From positions 99,861 through 163,860 of the forward strand of contig RQSC01000062.1 in NCBI GenBank assembly GCA_013416795.1: a DNA stretch of 64,000 nucleotides. Direction: 5' to 3'. Position numbers and translations under genes: made by a program. Below are positions 37,901 through 47,018 of the stretch, piece after piece (the first letter of the stretch is position 1; every line of letters starts with the position of its first letter). The notes below the pieces were generated by a model. The model made no database searches, was not told the origin of the DNA, and worked only from the letters and a program-made list of their open reading frames with translations. The DNA is from Prasinococcaceae sp. CCMP 1430 (taxonomy: Eukaryota > Prasinodermophyta > Palmophyllophyceae > Prasinococcales > Prasinococcaceae).

Positions 37901-38412
37901 GCGACAACGAGGAGTGCGGCTACGACGGCGGCGACTGCCAGTGCCATCCCAACTGCCCGTACACTTCGTGGATCGGCGACGGCGTGTGCGGTGCGTCACC
38001 ACGCCTGTGCGCACGCTCTATAGCGCGCGCGCAGTTGAGATGCCTGAGGCAACCGTGCGCTCCGCCCTGACACGCGCGCGTCCCCGCCCGCCCTCGCACC
38101 CTCGACCCACACGCCTGCCCAATTCACTCATTGACAATCCAAACTCCCCCCACCCCCCGAAATGCAGATGCCGGATGCAACCGCAAGGCCTGCGACTTCG
38201 ACGGCGGCGACTGCGTACCGGTGGACACAGGCAAGAAGACGGAAAAGAAGAAGAAGAAGAACAAAAAGAAGGACAAGAAGAAGAAGAAGCTCTCGAAGAA
38301 GCAGGTCAAGAAGCTCTGCAAGAAAGCGAAGAAGTCGAAGAAGAAGTGCAAGAAGGGCGACGCCAAGAAGAACTGCAAGTTCAGCAAGAAGAAGGGCTGC
38401 GTCCCCAAGTAG
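34981..38412 (+). CDS. secreted HExxH metallopeptidase-like protein with 14 LNR modules and poly-Lys tail
   Basis: Two exons (34981-37990 and 38168-38412, donor GTGCGT, CAG acceptor, phase 1; 1,084 aa). A signal peptide (LSTGAAAALLLSLAVS) is followed by a domain of about 420 residues. It carries ARAVHEYTHAFQFLHGG and, 14 residues on, AWLMEGGAVQ: an HExxH with downstream Glu as in gluzincin/peptidase-MA families. Then come 14 Lin12-Notch repeat modules of about 33 residues (CPEGWKGDGTCDDAC, NPDCGWDHGDC and so on) in pairs. The pairs are separated by Asp/His spacers such as HDDHHDDHHDDHHD. The intron splits the last module, and the protein ends in a Lys-rich tail (KKTEKKKKKNKKKDKKKKK). LNR modules bind Ca2+; the combination with a metallopeptidase recalls pappalysins, although the peptidase class differs. 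Catalysis and substrate are inferred only. Confidence 0.85.
36349..36828 (+). repeat. near-perfect tandem duplication of an LNR module pair, period about 255 bp
   Basis: The segment starting AGCACATGCAACAATGGC at 36349 recurs at 36604 with essentially identical bases through both modules, then diverges in the spacer. This indicates a very recent duplication or gene conversion inside the LNR gene. Confidence 0.85.
36841..37330 (+). repeat. second LNR module-pair duplication, period about 249 bp
   Basis: AATCACTGTGATGAGAACAT at 36841 recurs at 37090; the two copies differ at a handful of positions (for example CCGCATAAA versus CCTCACAAA), so this duplication is slightly older than the neighbouring one. 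Confidence 0.8.
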
Positions 38413-38421
38413 GCCAGGGCA

Positions 38422-38439
38422 CTCTCTCTCTCTCTCTCT
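38422..38439. repeat. (CT)9 microsatellite
   Basis: Dinucleotide repeat just after the stop codon of the LNR gene, followed by several TCTAGAGAGAG-type complementary stretches that could pair with it in the 3' UTR. Confidence 0.85.
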
Positions 38440-38523
38440 AGACACACTTGTAGTCCACTCTAGAGAGAGCTAGGCCTGGTCCACTCGAGATCTTGCACCT
38501 GGCGCTTGCTCTCGAGCTCTCAT

Positions 38524-38528
38524 TGTAA
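38524..38528 (+). terminator. TGTAA poly(A) signal of LNR gene
   Basis: CATTGTAAACCC, 112 bases after the stop codon. Confidence 0.5.
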
Positions 38529-38572
38529 ACCCTACATTCGCTCTCCCCTAACCATCATCCCCGCACCCTGGG

Positions 38573-39790
38573 ATGAGAGGCGTGTGCGCGCAGCGGATAA
38601 ACGCCTGCGGCGGTCGGTGCCACACCTGGTGCGGTGCCCGCGTGGCGAGGCTTGGGAACGACGCGCACGGCTCTCGCTCTTGCCCTCCGCCGCCGAGGGC
38701 GTGGGCGATGCGCACGCTCGCAGTCAGTGGTGGTGGTGCGCCGGCGGCGGCAGCGCCGCCGTCAGCCCGGCCGCGGCAGCGAGGGCGGCGGCGGCAGGTG
38801 CGATGGTGCGCGGCTGGAAATGGGCCAGGAACGGACGCCGCAGGAGTGGCTGCGCGCGTGGCGGCCCTGCGCTCGGGCGAGGACGGAGGGCTTGGTGTGG
38901 TGCTCACGGGCGGCACGCGTGGCCTAGGCTTCTGCCTCGCGCGCGAGCTGCTCGCGGGGGGCCATCGCGTCGTGCTCTGCGGCCGCAATGCAGAAAGGTT
39001 GCACGCTGCGCTGCGAGTGCTGCGGGATGGCTGCGGCGACGCCGCAGGCGAGAGGGTGGACGGCATCGTCGCCGACGTGGGCACGGCGGAGGACGTCGAC
39101 GCGCTCGAATCGTTGGCGCGCAGGCGCCTCGGCGACGTACACCTTGTGGTGCACAATGCCGGCGCCGCGTCGCGCCGCCGAGCGCCGCTCGCTGACCTCG
39201 AGGCGGATGACATTCTCAATACCGTCAACGTCAACGTCGCCGGGGGGCTGCTCACCGCGCGTATGGCGCTGCGCCTATTCAGGGAGCAGCCACCTGCGGA
39301 CAGCCCCGTGTACCACTACATGAGCTTCGGGTTCTCCAAGGCCGGGGCGAGCCTGTCGGCGAGTGCGCTCACGCACAAGGTGACGAAGCTTTCGCTGCCC
39401 GTGCTCGATAGCTACATTCTCAAGGAGCTCGCCTCGGACCGCATGCGCGACTACGTGGGCGTCCATCAGGTATCGCCGGGTCTGCTGCTCACAGACCTTC
39501 TGCTCGCTGATACAACGCCGGGCGTACGCTCGCTTGTCTTCAACGCGATAGCGGAGGAGCCGCAGGATGCCGCGCGTGAGCTCGCCCCCCTGCTGACCCG
39601 CGTCGACCAACGCGCGTCCCGCATCGAGCTTCTGCCGCTGCCCGCGGCCGCTGCGCGCATGGCTACCACCGTGCCGCGCGTGCTGCTGGGCGACGCCTCG
39701 GCCATGCGCTTCTTCGACAGGGAGGGCAACCGGCTCGGCAGCGCCAAGTACAAGGCGAACGGCGTGGAGGAGCTCTTCCCCGGCATGTAG
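38573..39790 (+). CDS. chlorophyll b reductase-like short-chain dehydrogenase (NYC1/NOL family)
   Basis: 405 aa from ATG at 38573, or 360 aa from ATG at 38708 (MRTLAVSGGGAP), which reads like a plastid targeting peptide. The SDR domain has VVLTGGTRGLGFCLARELL (dinucleotide loop), VVLCGRNAERL, ADVGTAEDVDALE, VHNAGAASRR (NAG motif), and HQVSPGLLLTDLLL. The last element and the C-terminal block (NAIAEEPQDAARELAPLL, then MRFFDREGNRL) match NYC1/NOL, which reduce chlorophyll b to 7-hydroxymethyl chlorophyll a during antenna turnover. The catalytic YxxxK reads HKVTK here: the Tyr codon is CAC (His) at 39374. Either the enzyme has altered chemistry or this is a one-base error (TAC). Intronless. Confidence 0.75.
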   Translation: MRGVCAQRINACGGRCHTWCGARVARLGNDAHGSRSCPPPPRAWAMRTLAVSGGGAPAAAAPPSARPRQRGRRRQVRWCAAGNGPGTDAAGVAARVAALRSGEDGGLGVVLTGGTRGLGFCLARELLAGGHRVVLCGRNAERLHAALRVLRDGCGDAAGERVDGIVADVGTAEDVDALESLARRRLGDVHLVVHNAGAASRRRAPLADLEADDILNTVNVNVAGGLLTARMALRLFREQPPADSPVYHYMSFGFSKAGASLSASALTHKVTKLSLPVLDSYILKELASDRMRDYVGVHQVSPGLLLTDLLLADTTPGVRSLVFNAIAEEPQDAARELAPLLTRVDQRASRIELLPLPAAAARMATTVPRVLLGDASAMRFFDREGNRLGSAKYKANGVEELFPGM

Positions 39791-39799
39791 TTACTCTGC

Positions 39800-39804
39800 T
39801 GTAA
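39800..39804 (+). terminator. TGTAA poly(A) signal of NYC1/NOL-like gene
   Basis: CTGCTGTAAATCTG only 10 bases after the stop codon. Confidence 0.55.
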
Positions 39805-40287
39805 ATCTGATGGTACACTGTACACCGTACCTCTGTTTCCGAGGGTGCGAGGAGATCGAGAAAAAGATTTCGCCAGCGGCGCGGCAGCGCCGCTGCAGCG
39901 GCGCGCGCGCGAACGCGGCGCGAATGCAGGGGGGCGGGGTGGAGCAGGCGCGGCGCGCTCCCCGCCGCAACCGAGGACGCGCTGCAAGGGTGGCGTGCGG
40001 GGCGAGGGGCGCGGGGGCGGCGCTGACCGATGTTCTCGCGAATCTTGGCGTTGAGGTGCCCCGGGCGCGCGGGGCGAGGCCAGGCGGCGCAGCGGCGTTA
40101 CGGCACGGGAGGGAGGCGCGCGGAGAGCTGCTGGGGGGCGCGCGCGTGCGCGCCGCCCGGCCTGGAGCCGGGACAAAAAGAGCGCGCTGTTCCGCAGCCG
40201 GTGCGGCCGGCAAGGCCAGTGAGCTCCCGCGCGCGAAAGGAGCGCGGCCCGTGGCTTGGCCCGGGCGGGGTGGCTCCCCTCGGCGGC
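39805..40287. other. intergenic / leader region before RING gene
   Basis: 480 bases, mostly GC-rich Arg/Ala-coding-like sequence. The RING frame is open back to an ATG at 40030 but reads low-complexity Arg/Pro/Gly there. An antisense frame of 443 codons covers this stretch and looks like a compositional artefact. Confidence 0.4.
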
Positions 40288-41136
40288 ATGCTCAGCTGCG
40301 CGGAAGCGGTGCTCGCCGTGGAAGGCGATGGCGACAACGGCAGCGAGACGCAGCGCCTGCTGCTGCAGCGCGGCAGCGACGAGCGCGACCCGCAGGACGC
40401 AGCGCTGCAGCAGCTTCCCATCGCCTCCAGGAGCAGCACGCCCGTTGCACACGTCGTTGTCGAGATCTTCGACGAGGTCTCCGTCGCGCCGCCCGTCGCT
40501 GATGGGACGCACCGGCGCACTCCCTCCATGCTGAGCGCATTCTCGGGCGGCGTGTCGGCGTCGCTGCGGTCCGTGCGCTCGCTGGCCTCCTTGTCTGCCA
40601 GCGAGTTCGAGGCTTCGCTCGACGCCGACGACCTCGACGCCGCCGAGGACCTGGAGTGCCCCTTGTGCGGGGAGTGCCTGTGGAGTGGCGACGTGGCGCC
40701 GAGAGAGGAAGGAGCGGACCCGGCCGTGGCAAACGCTGACGAGCGTCACGAGGCCGCAAGCCCAGTGGTGGCTTACACGTTCAGCTGCTGCAACCAAGTA
40801 TCATGCGCGGAGTGCGCGAGCAAGTGGTGCCTGAAGCAGAGGCAGGAGCGGGAGCGCGAGCAAGCGCGCTTGCTTCTCCACTCCGACGAAGTGCGGGAGC
40901 TTCCAGCACCTACCTGCCCGTTCTGCAGGAGTGCGATCAGCGACGAAGAGATGGTCGCCATGGGAGTCGAGGACGTCGAGCGGGCGGAGCGCGAAAGACG
41001 CGAGGCTGAGCTCGAGGAGCGGATGCAAGAGTACGTGCGCCTCAAGATATATCGGGGGCTCGGCCTCTTCCTCTTCCAGGCCACCATGATTGGGATGCTC
41101 GTGGGATTCACGATATCCAGCAGCCAAAAACATTGA
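40288..41136 (+). CDS. tail-anchored RING-type zinc-finger protein
   Basis: 282 aa from ATG at 40288 (an in-frame ATG at 40030 would add 86 low-complexity residues). The first 110 residues are disordered. The RING-like domain follows: LECPLCGECLW, a long acidic loop, AYTFSCCNQVSCAECASKWC, and APTCPFCRSAIS. Positions normally held by Cys-x-His in RING fingers are Cys-Cys here (SCCNQVSC), so it is a variant finger. An Arg/Glu helix (ERAERERREAELEERMQEYV) leads to a single C-terminal membrane helix (LGLFLFQATMIGMLVGFTI) with a short basic tail, the layout of a tail-anchored E3 ubiquitin ligase. E3 activity is inferred. Intronless. Convergent with OGDH E1 (245 bases). Confidence 0.7.
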   Translation: MLSCAEAVLAVEGDGDNGSETQRLLLQRGSDERDPQDAALQQLPIASRSSTPVAHVVVEIFDEVSVAPPVADGTHRRTPSMLSAFSGGVSASLRSVRSLASLSASEFEASLDADDLDAAEDLECPLCGECLWSGDVAPREEGADPAVANADERHEAASPVVAYTFSCCNQVSCAECASKWCLKQRQEREREQARLLLHSDEVRELPAPTCPFCRSAISDEEMVAMGVEDVERAERERREAELEERMQEYVRLKIYRGLGLFLFQATMIGMLVGFTISSSQKH

Positions 41137-41256
41137 AACCGGCAGCATGCACAGCTCGCCGGCTGCACGCGGCACGCACACATAGATTCGAATGAGGCAA
41201 CGGTAGAGTTCACCATTGGCCGCGCCCCCCGGTAGGGTGGACGCGCCATCTCCATC

Positions 41257-41261
41257 TGTAA
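41257..41261 (+). terminator. TGTAA poly(A) signal of RING gene
   Basis: ATCTGTAATAGT, 120 bases after the stop codon. Confidence 0.5.
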
Positions 41262-41352
41262 TAGTCCGTATACCGCCACGCCTGTGCCGCCACGCGCTCG
41301 AGGGAGCATGCAGTGGACCACACAGAAGGACGTTGTCAACGCGTGCATAAAC

Positions 41353-41357
41353 TTACA
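41353..41357 (-). terminator. TGTAA poly(A) signal of OGDH E1 gene
   Basis: ATCATGTAAGTTTATG on the minus strand, 25 bases after the stop codon. Confidence 0.5.
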
Positions 41358-41381
41358 TGATACGTTGCGCTTGCCGCGCTC

Positions 41382-44300
41382 CTATATTGAGCCGTTTGCA
41401 GTCCTTCCGGTGAGCGCATCCGTGCATAGCTGCTCCTGCTCGACGACGTGCTTCGCCAGGAACCCGGTGGCGGGACTGGCAGCGGGTGACCTGCCAGCGT
41501 ACGTGATGAGCTCCGACTCGGGGCGCCCCACGGCGCGCATGGCCGTGCGCAAGCGGGGCTGTGCGCAGCGTCCGCCGCGGTGCGTGCGAGGGCAGCGGGC
41601 GCGCCTGTCAGCTTTGATGTGAGACGGCAGGCAAGGGCGGCACGCAGACAGCCAGAGTGCGTCACCCACAAGGGGCTGGGGGCAGGCGCTGCTGCTCGCC
41701 ACGCAAGGCGTACCTGCATGTGGGCAAATGGCCCCATGTTCATTGGCTCCTCCTGGCACCACACCACCTCCGCATTGGGGTAGCGCTTGAGCTCGCGCAT
41801 GACGAGGTCGAAGGGGAATGGGCTGAGCTGCTCCACGCGCGCAATCGCCGACTTTGGCGCGTCGTCCCCGTTGTTTTCACGCATCTCCGCCAAGTCATAG
41901 TACACCTTGCCCGAACACAGGATGAGCCGCTTCACGTCGGGCTCCTCGGCAGCGCCGTACTTGCGGTCGTAGATGAGGCGCTTGAAGCGCGTGCCCTGCA
42001 GCTCGCAATCACCCACCTCGTCGTCGAACTCGTTGATGTTGGACTTTGCCATAGGGTGGCGCAGCAGTGCCTTCGGGGAGAAGACGATCAGCGGCTTGCG
42101 GAACTGACGATGCAGCTGGCGCCGCAGCACGTGGAAGTAGTTCGCCGGCGTGGTGCAGTTCACGATCTGCCAGTTGGCGTGCTGCAGCTGCATGCGGTTG
42201 TCCATGTCCATGTCCGGAATCACGTCGGGATGCTCGTCCGACATCTGCAGGTAGCGCTCCATGCGCGCGGACGAGTGCTCCGGCCCCTGGCCATCGTAGC
42301 CGTGCGGGAGCAGCATTACCAGGCCCGTCTGACGCAGCCACTTGGACTCACCGCTCGAGATGAATTGGTCAATGATCACCTGTGCGGTGTTGGCGAAGTC
42401 ACCGAACTGCGCCTCCCAAAGCACCAGCTGATTGGGGGACTCCATGGAGTAGCCCAGCTCGAAGCCGAGGACGCCGAACTCGGACAGCGACGAGTTTGAC
42501 ACGGTGAATTGGCGGTCGTCCTGGCCGGGGAAGAGATTGTCCAGCGGGACGTAGCGCTCGCCGGTCTTCTGATCGTGCAGCAGCGCGTGGCGGTGGCTGA
42601 AGGTGCCGCGCTCGACGTCCTGCCCGCTCAGGCGCACGTGGTTGCCCTCGGCCAGAATGGTGCCGAAGGCCAGCGCCTCGGCGGTGGCCCAATCGATGCC
42701 CTCGCCAGTTTCGATGGCCTTGCGGCGCGCATCGTACACGCGTTTAATGCCGCGGTGCACGCTGAAGCCTTCCGGCAGCTTCGTCATGGCACTGGCAATT
42801 GTCTTGAGCGTGTCGCTCGCGACGCCAGTGTTGAGCACCTTGCTCTGCTCGGTTGGCGCCATGAGGCCGTCCCAGTTGGAGCTCAGCCAGTCCTTCTTCT
42901 CAGCCTCGTAGTCGCTCGAGATATCAAACTCCTCGTTGAGTACCTTGAGCACGGCGGCTTCCATCTGGTCGACCTCGGCCTGCGTGAGCGTGCCCTCTTC
43001 AAGGAGGCGATTCTTGTACAGCTGCAGGGTGCTGGGGTGGTTCTTGATCTGGGCGTACATCTGGGGCTGCGTGAACGACGGCTCATCGATCTCGTTGTGG
43101 CCGTGGCGGCGGTAGCACACCAGGTCGAGCACCACGTCGCTCTTGAACTTGGAGCGCCAATCGGCGGCCAGCTCGCAGGCAGCCACGACGGCCTCGGGGT
43201 CGTCCGCATTGACGTGGAAGACGGGCGCACCGACGGCCTTGGCGAGGTCCGTGCAGTACGGGCTCGAGCGGCTGAACTTGGGGTCGGTGGTGAAGGCGAC
43301 CTGGTTGTTGACGACCACATGGATGGAGCCACCCGTGGTGTACTCGGGGAGCTCGCTCATGTGCATGGTCTCGAAGCACACGCCCTGGCCGGCGAAAGAG
43401 CCATCGCCGTGCACCTGCACGCCCATGACCTTGTCGAACGTCCTGTCGTCGTTGGCGTAGTACTGCTTCGCGCGCGTCTTGCCGCACACCACGGGGTTGA
43501 CGGCCTCCAGGTGGGACGGATTGGCGAGCAGGCTGAGGTGGATGCGCTTGCCCGAGACGGTGGGGCGGTCGAACGACGTGCCCAGGTGGTATTTGACGTC
43601 GCCCGAGCCACCCCACGAGTCGTCGCCGTCGACGCTGTGGTTCTTGCCCAGGAACTCGTTGAATATCTGGCGCAGCGGCTTGCGCACCACGTTGCCCAGC
43701 ACGTTCAGGCGCCCGCGGTGCGCCATGCCGATGACGACCGACTCAACGCCGTTCTCCGCCGACCTGTCAAGCAGCGACTTCATGCCCGGGATGATGGACT
43801 CGCCGCCCTCGAGGCCGAAGCGCTTCGCGGCGGTGAACTTGTTCGAGCAGAAGGTCTCAAAGTGTTCGGACCACATCAGCCTGTCCAGGATGGCCTTCTT
43901 CTTTTCCTTCGAGTAGCCCTTGGCCTTCTGCGACTCGATGCGCTCACGGAGCCAGTTGCACCTCTCGCGATCGGGGATGTGCATGTACTCGAAGCCGATG
44001 GTGCCGCAGTAGGCCTCCTCGAGCCGGGATATGATTTGGCGCAGCGTCTGCACGGGGCGCTCCTCGCTGAGGAAGCCAGACATGCGCCAGGTGCCCAGGA
44101 AGAACTCGCGGTCCATGTCCTCCTCGGTGAAGCCGTAGAGCGCCGGGTCGAGCGTGATGTGGCCGGGGCGCTCCCACAGCCCGAGCGGGTCGAGCTTGGC
44201 CGCGAAGTGGCCGCTCACCTGGTAGGCGCGCACGAGCAGGAGGAGCCTCATGGACTCCTGAATGCTCTGGTGGGACACCGACGCACCGGCGGCCCCTCCG

Positions 44301-44533
44301 CCGCCCGCCGCGCGCTGCGCCGTGACCGCCGCGGCCATCGTCTCGCCGAGCTTGCCGCTGTCGAGCCCGCGGAAGACCGCCTCCATGCCCGGGTCGACAG
44401 GCTTGCCCTCGCGCCAATCGGCGTGCATCTCCTCGAGGTACACCAGCGACGTGCCGTCCAGGTAGTTGTCCGCCATCTCCTTGAGCGGCACCGCCTTGGA
44501 CGCCCACGCGCGCATCGCCGCCGCCCCACCCAT
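41382..44533 (-). CDS. OGDH: 2-oxoglutarate dehydrogenase E1 component
   Basis: Thiamine-diphosphate decarboxylase of the mitochondrial 2-oxoglutarate dehydrogenase complex (TCA cycle). Two exons (44533-41714 and 41558-41382; donor GTACGC, CAG acceptor, phase 0). About 998 aa from the first in-frame ATG, close to the usual length. Landmarks: DNYLDGTSLVYLEEMHADW near the start, IGMAHRGRLNVLGNVV, the ThDP region HGDGSFAGQGVCFETMHMSE and VVNNQVAFTTDPK, CYRRHGHNEIDEPSFTQPQM, and VLWEAQFGDFANTAQVIIDQ. LLPHGYDGQGPEHSSARMER and the C-terminal YAGRSPAASPATG follow, split from GPFAHMQ by the intron. The N-terminus is not settled. The frame is open upstream to about 44668 without ATG, while a Met-led peptide in another frame (44655) would join if a C8 run near 44616-44623 has a length error. 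Confidence 0.92.
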
Positions 44534-44655
44534 GCGCGGCGCGGTCGCCACAGCCGCGCCCACGGTCGCGCCTACGCCCGCGGCAGCCCCTCCACACCGC
44601 GCCGCGGCAGCCGCACCCCCCCCTCGCCCTGCGTGCCCCTGCGCGCCTGCGCCAT

Positions 44656-45031
44656 GCCGCCTGCGCACTGCAGCGGCGTCTCGCGCGCACGAAAAAAGCG
44701 CATGCGCTGCAGATATTTAATGCGGGCTCGCAGCGCATGCGTTTCGATGAAGCGCGTCGCCGCGCCGCGGGAAATGATCTCCCGTGGTTATTATTGATAT
44801 TTTTAATGAGAGTCACACTCGAAGTCAAAAACTCAAGCGCGCTGCGAAGTCCGACCGAGAGGTCAAACGTCATGCGCGCGCGCGCGCCTCATGCGCGAGC
44901 GGCTGGCTGCCACACAGCGTGCGCGGCACGCTGTGTCGAGGTGTGGTCCAAGAGCAGGTCCTCGCACGTCTCTCGGAGGCGGTCCCCCTTAGGATACAGC
45001 GCGGAGGCGCGGCACGCGCCTGGGGCGACGG
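44656..45031. promoter_or_regulatory. divergent OGDH E1 / YbeY-HAD upstream region
   Basis: 375 bases. 44760-44850 is AT-rich (GGTTATTATTGATATTTTTAATGAGAG) and is the probable shared promoter core. ATG codons at 44737 and 44872 start frames with targeting-peptide-like composition, but not in the frame of the YbeY domain. Confidence 0.4.
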
Positions 45032-46669
45032 GTGCGCGCGCGCGCGGTGGGGGTTACGCGCGGCGGCGGCGGAGAGGGAGGGGAGGGGGGGGAGGAGGAA
45101 TTCAACGCCGTGTTCGAGGGAGAGGTCTCAGCCGGCGCGCCGCTGCCTTTTCCATTTGTCGCTGCGGGCGGAGCGTTAGGTGCGTTCGGCGCAGTCTCAG
45201 GCCGCACGCCCGAACGCTACGACCCGGAGATCAATGCGGTCGTCGACGAGGAGGCGCCCCCGCCGAGCGCGTCGCCCGAGGCCGTGGCCACGGCACTTGA
45301 GTGGCTCAAGGCCGACGCACAGGCGCTGCTGTGCGTGCTGCGCCCGCGCCGAGCGTTTGGCGAGGAGGGTTTGGTCGAGCTCGGGGTGACTCTGACGAGC
45401 GACGCTGGCATCGCCGAGCTCAACGCTGAGTGGCGGGGCAAGCCCGCAGCGACCGACGTGCTGTCATTTCCGTGCGACCCCATGCCTGCTCCACCTGGCG
45501 AATGCGTGCCCATGGGCGACCTCGTCTTCTCGCTCGATACTGCCGAGAGGCAGGCTGCCGAGCGCGGCCACACCCTGCGCTGCGAACTGCGCATCTTGCT
45601 GCTGCACGGTATGCTCCATCTCGAAGGCATGGACCACGAGCTAGGCGAGGAGGAGGAGAGGGAGATGGCGGAAGAGGAGCAGAGATACATGGCCGAGCTC
45701 GGCTGGGACGGCACGGGGCTCATCGAGGCAATCGCTGCGCCTCTTGGCGGGGATGTGGGCACGCGCGCGGCGGATCGGATCAAGTTGCTCGCAATCGACA
45801 TGGACGGCACGCTGCTCGATGCGCAGAGCAAGGTTCGCCCCGCCGTGGCGGCATCCCTGCGCGCCGCGAAAGCTGCGGGCGTGGCCATTGCCATCGCCAC
45901 GGGCAAAGCCCGTCCGGCGGTGGAGCGTGCGCTCGCCGCTGCCGGCCTCGCTGGCGCCCACAACGTCCTGTCGGATGACAGCCCGGGTATTTTCCTGCAG
46001 GGCATCATCGTGCATGGCTCCGACGGCGAGGTCATCTCAGAGAGCAGCCTCGACGCGCAGGTTGCACGTGTAGCTCTCGAGTACGCCAGTAGGGAGGGCG
46101 TGCCTGCCGTGGCCTTCGTAGACAGGGAGCGCGCCGCCACCACGTCGGTACACCCGCGGGTCAAAGAGCTGCACGAAGTGTATTGGGAGCCTCAGGCGGA
46201 GGTCCACGGCTCCGTCGACGAGCTGCTCGCGGCATACGGCAGCGTGCACAAGGTGCTACTGATGGCAGACCCAGCGGACATCACCGGCACGATTCGCCCG
46301 CAAATTGAAGCGCTCCTTGGCGAGCAGCGCGCCACGGCCGATGCCGGCGGCGCACGAGCGGGGTCCGCAGGAGCGCAGGTCGTGCAGGCCGTCGCTGACA
46401 TGCTAGAGATAACGCCTGCAGGCGTGAACAAGGCCACCGCGCTTGCAGATCTCACCGCGTCGCTTGGCGTGTCCATGTCTGAGGTGGCTGCCATCGGGGA
46501 CGGCGACAACGACCTGGAGATGGTGCATGCCGCTGGCCTGGGCATCGCCATGGGCAACGCGAGGCCCGGCGTGCTGGCCGCCGCGGACGCCGTCGTGGCG
46601 TCCAATGACGAGGAAGGCGTCGCCGAGGCCATCGAGCGCTTCGTGCTCGCCCGAGAGCCGGCGAGCTGA
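45032..46669 (+). CDS. YbeY endoribonuclease - HAD phosphatase fusion (start unresolved)
   Basis: The frame is open from 45032 to 46669 (545 codons). Residues about 85-230 are YbeY: LGVTLTSDAGIAELNAEWRG, TDVLSFPCD, MGDLVFSLDTAERQA, and the zinc motif LLLHGMLHLEGMDHE (H3-x-H5-x-H). Bacterial and plastid YbeY matures rRNA and controls ribosome quality. Residues about 255-540 are a Cof-type HAD hydrolase: LLAIDMDGTLLDAQSKV with the DxD nucleophile pair, AIATGKARP, a cap domain, NKATALADL, and VAAIGDGDNDLEMV. The same fusion is known in land plants and green algae (Arabidopsis At2g25870), where it acts in chloroplasts. So this supports a green-lineage host. There is no ATG upstream in frame; a targeting peptide in another frame (ATG 44872) could connect if the G-rich stretch at 45070-45095 has an indel or holds an intron. 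Confidence 0.85.
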   Translation: MRARAVGVTRGGGGEGGEGGEEEFNAVFEGEVSAGAPLPFPFVAAGGALGAFGAVSGRTPERYDPEINAVVDEEAPPPSASPEAVATALEWLKADAQALLCVLRPRRAFGEEGLVELGVTLTSDAGIAELNAEWRGKPAATDVLSFPCDPMPAPPGECVPMGDLVFSLDTAERQAAERGHTLRCELRILLLHGMLHLEGMDHELGEEEEREMAEEEQRYMAELGWDGTGLIEAIAAPLGGDVGTRAADRIKLLAIDMDGTLLDAQSKVRPAVAASLRAAKAAGVAIAIATGKARPAVERALAAAGLAGAHNVLSDDSPGIFLQGIIVHGSDGEVISESSLDAQVARVALEYASREGVPAVAFVDRERAATTSVHPRVKELHEVYWEPQAEVHGSVDELLAAYGSVHKVLLMADPADITGTIRPQIEALLGEQRATADAGGARAGSAGAQVVQAVADMLEITPAGVNKATALADLTASLGVSMSEVAAIGDGDNDLEMVHAAGLGIAMGNARPGVLAAADAVVASNDEEGVAEAIERFVLAREPAS

Positions 46670-46680
46670 ATCGCGCATAC

Positions 46681-46685
46681 TGTAA
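46681..46685 (+). terminator. TGTAA poly(A) signal of YbeY-HAD gene
   Basis: ATACTGTAATATAATTTTT, 12 bases after the stop codon. Confidence 0.6.
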
Positions 46686-47018
46686 TATAATTTTTCGGGG
46701 GCATTCCAAATTTCACCCGTGGTCATTGCTTGCGCCACACGCCGCGCGCACCGCGCGCCGACGCATTGGCAACACCTTGCCGGCGGACCGCGGACTGCAT
46801 CCCGGCGAGCGCGTACCGGGATCCGCTGTACGACGCGTCGCAGGGGCAGCGCTGCGCGCTGCGCTGCCGCTCCGCACCGAGGCGGCGGTGGCGCGTTGCA
46901 CCGTGTGCGAGCACGTGCGCATTTTCTTGTCCGTTGTGGATCCGTCCACTGTTGCTTTTTGGCCTTTATTATCCGCGCGACGAGCTGGGCCTGCTGTTGA
47001 CTCGCGCCAGCCGCGGCC
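46686..47018. other. intergenic region before kinesin gene
   Basis: 330 bases; starts with AT-rich 3' flank, then GC-rich sequence, then 46920-46985 with GTTGCTTTTTGGCCTTTATTATC, a plausible promoter core for the kinesin. No gene seen. Confidence 0.4.

Noticed and set aside
39466-40797. 443-codon minus-strand open frame across the NYC1/RING intergenic region
   Set aside because: Arg/Ala/Gly-rich shadow of GC-rich sequence, overlaps two well-supported genes, no domain pattern.
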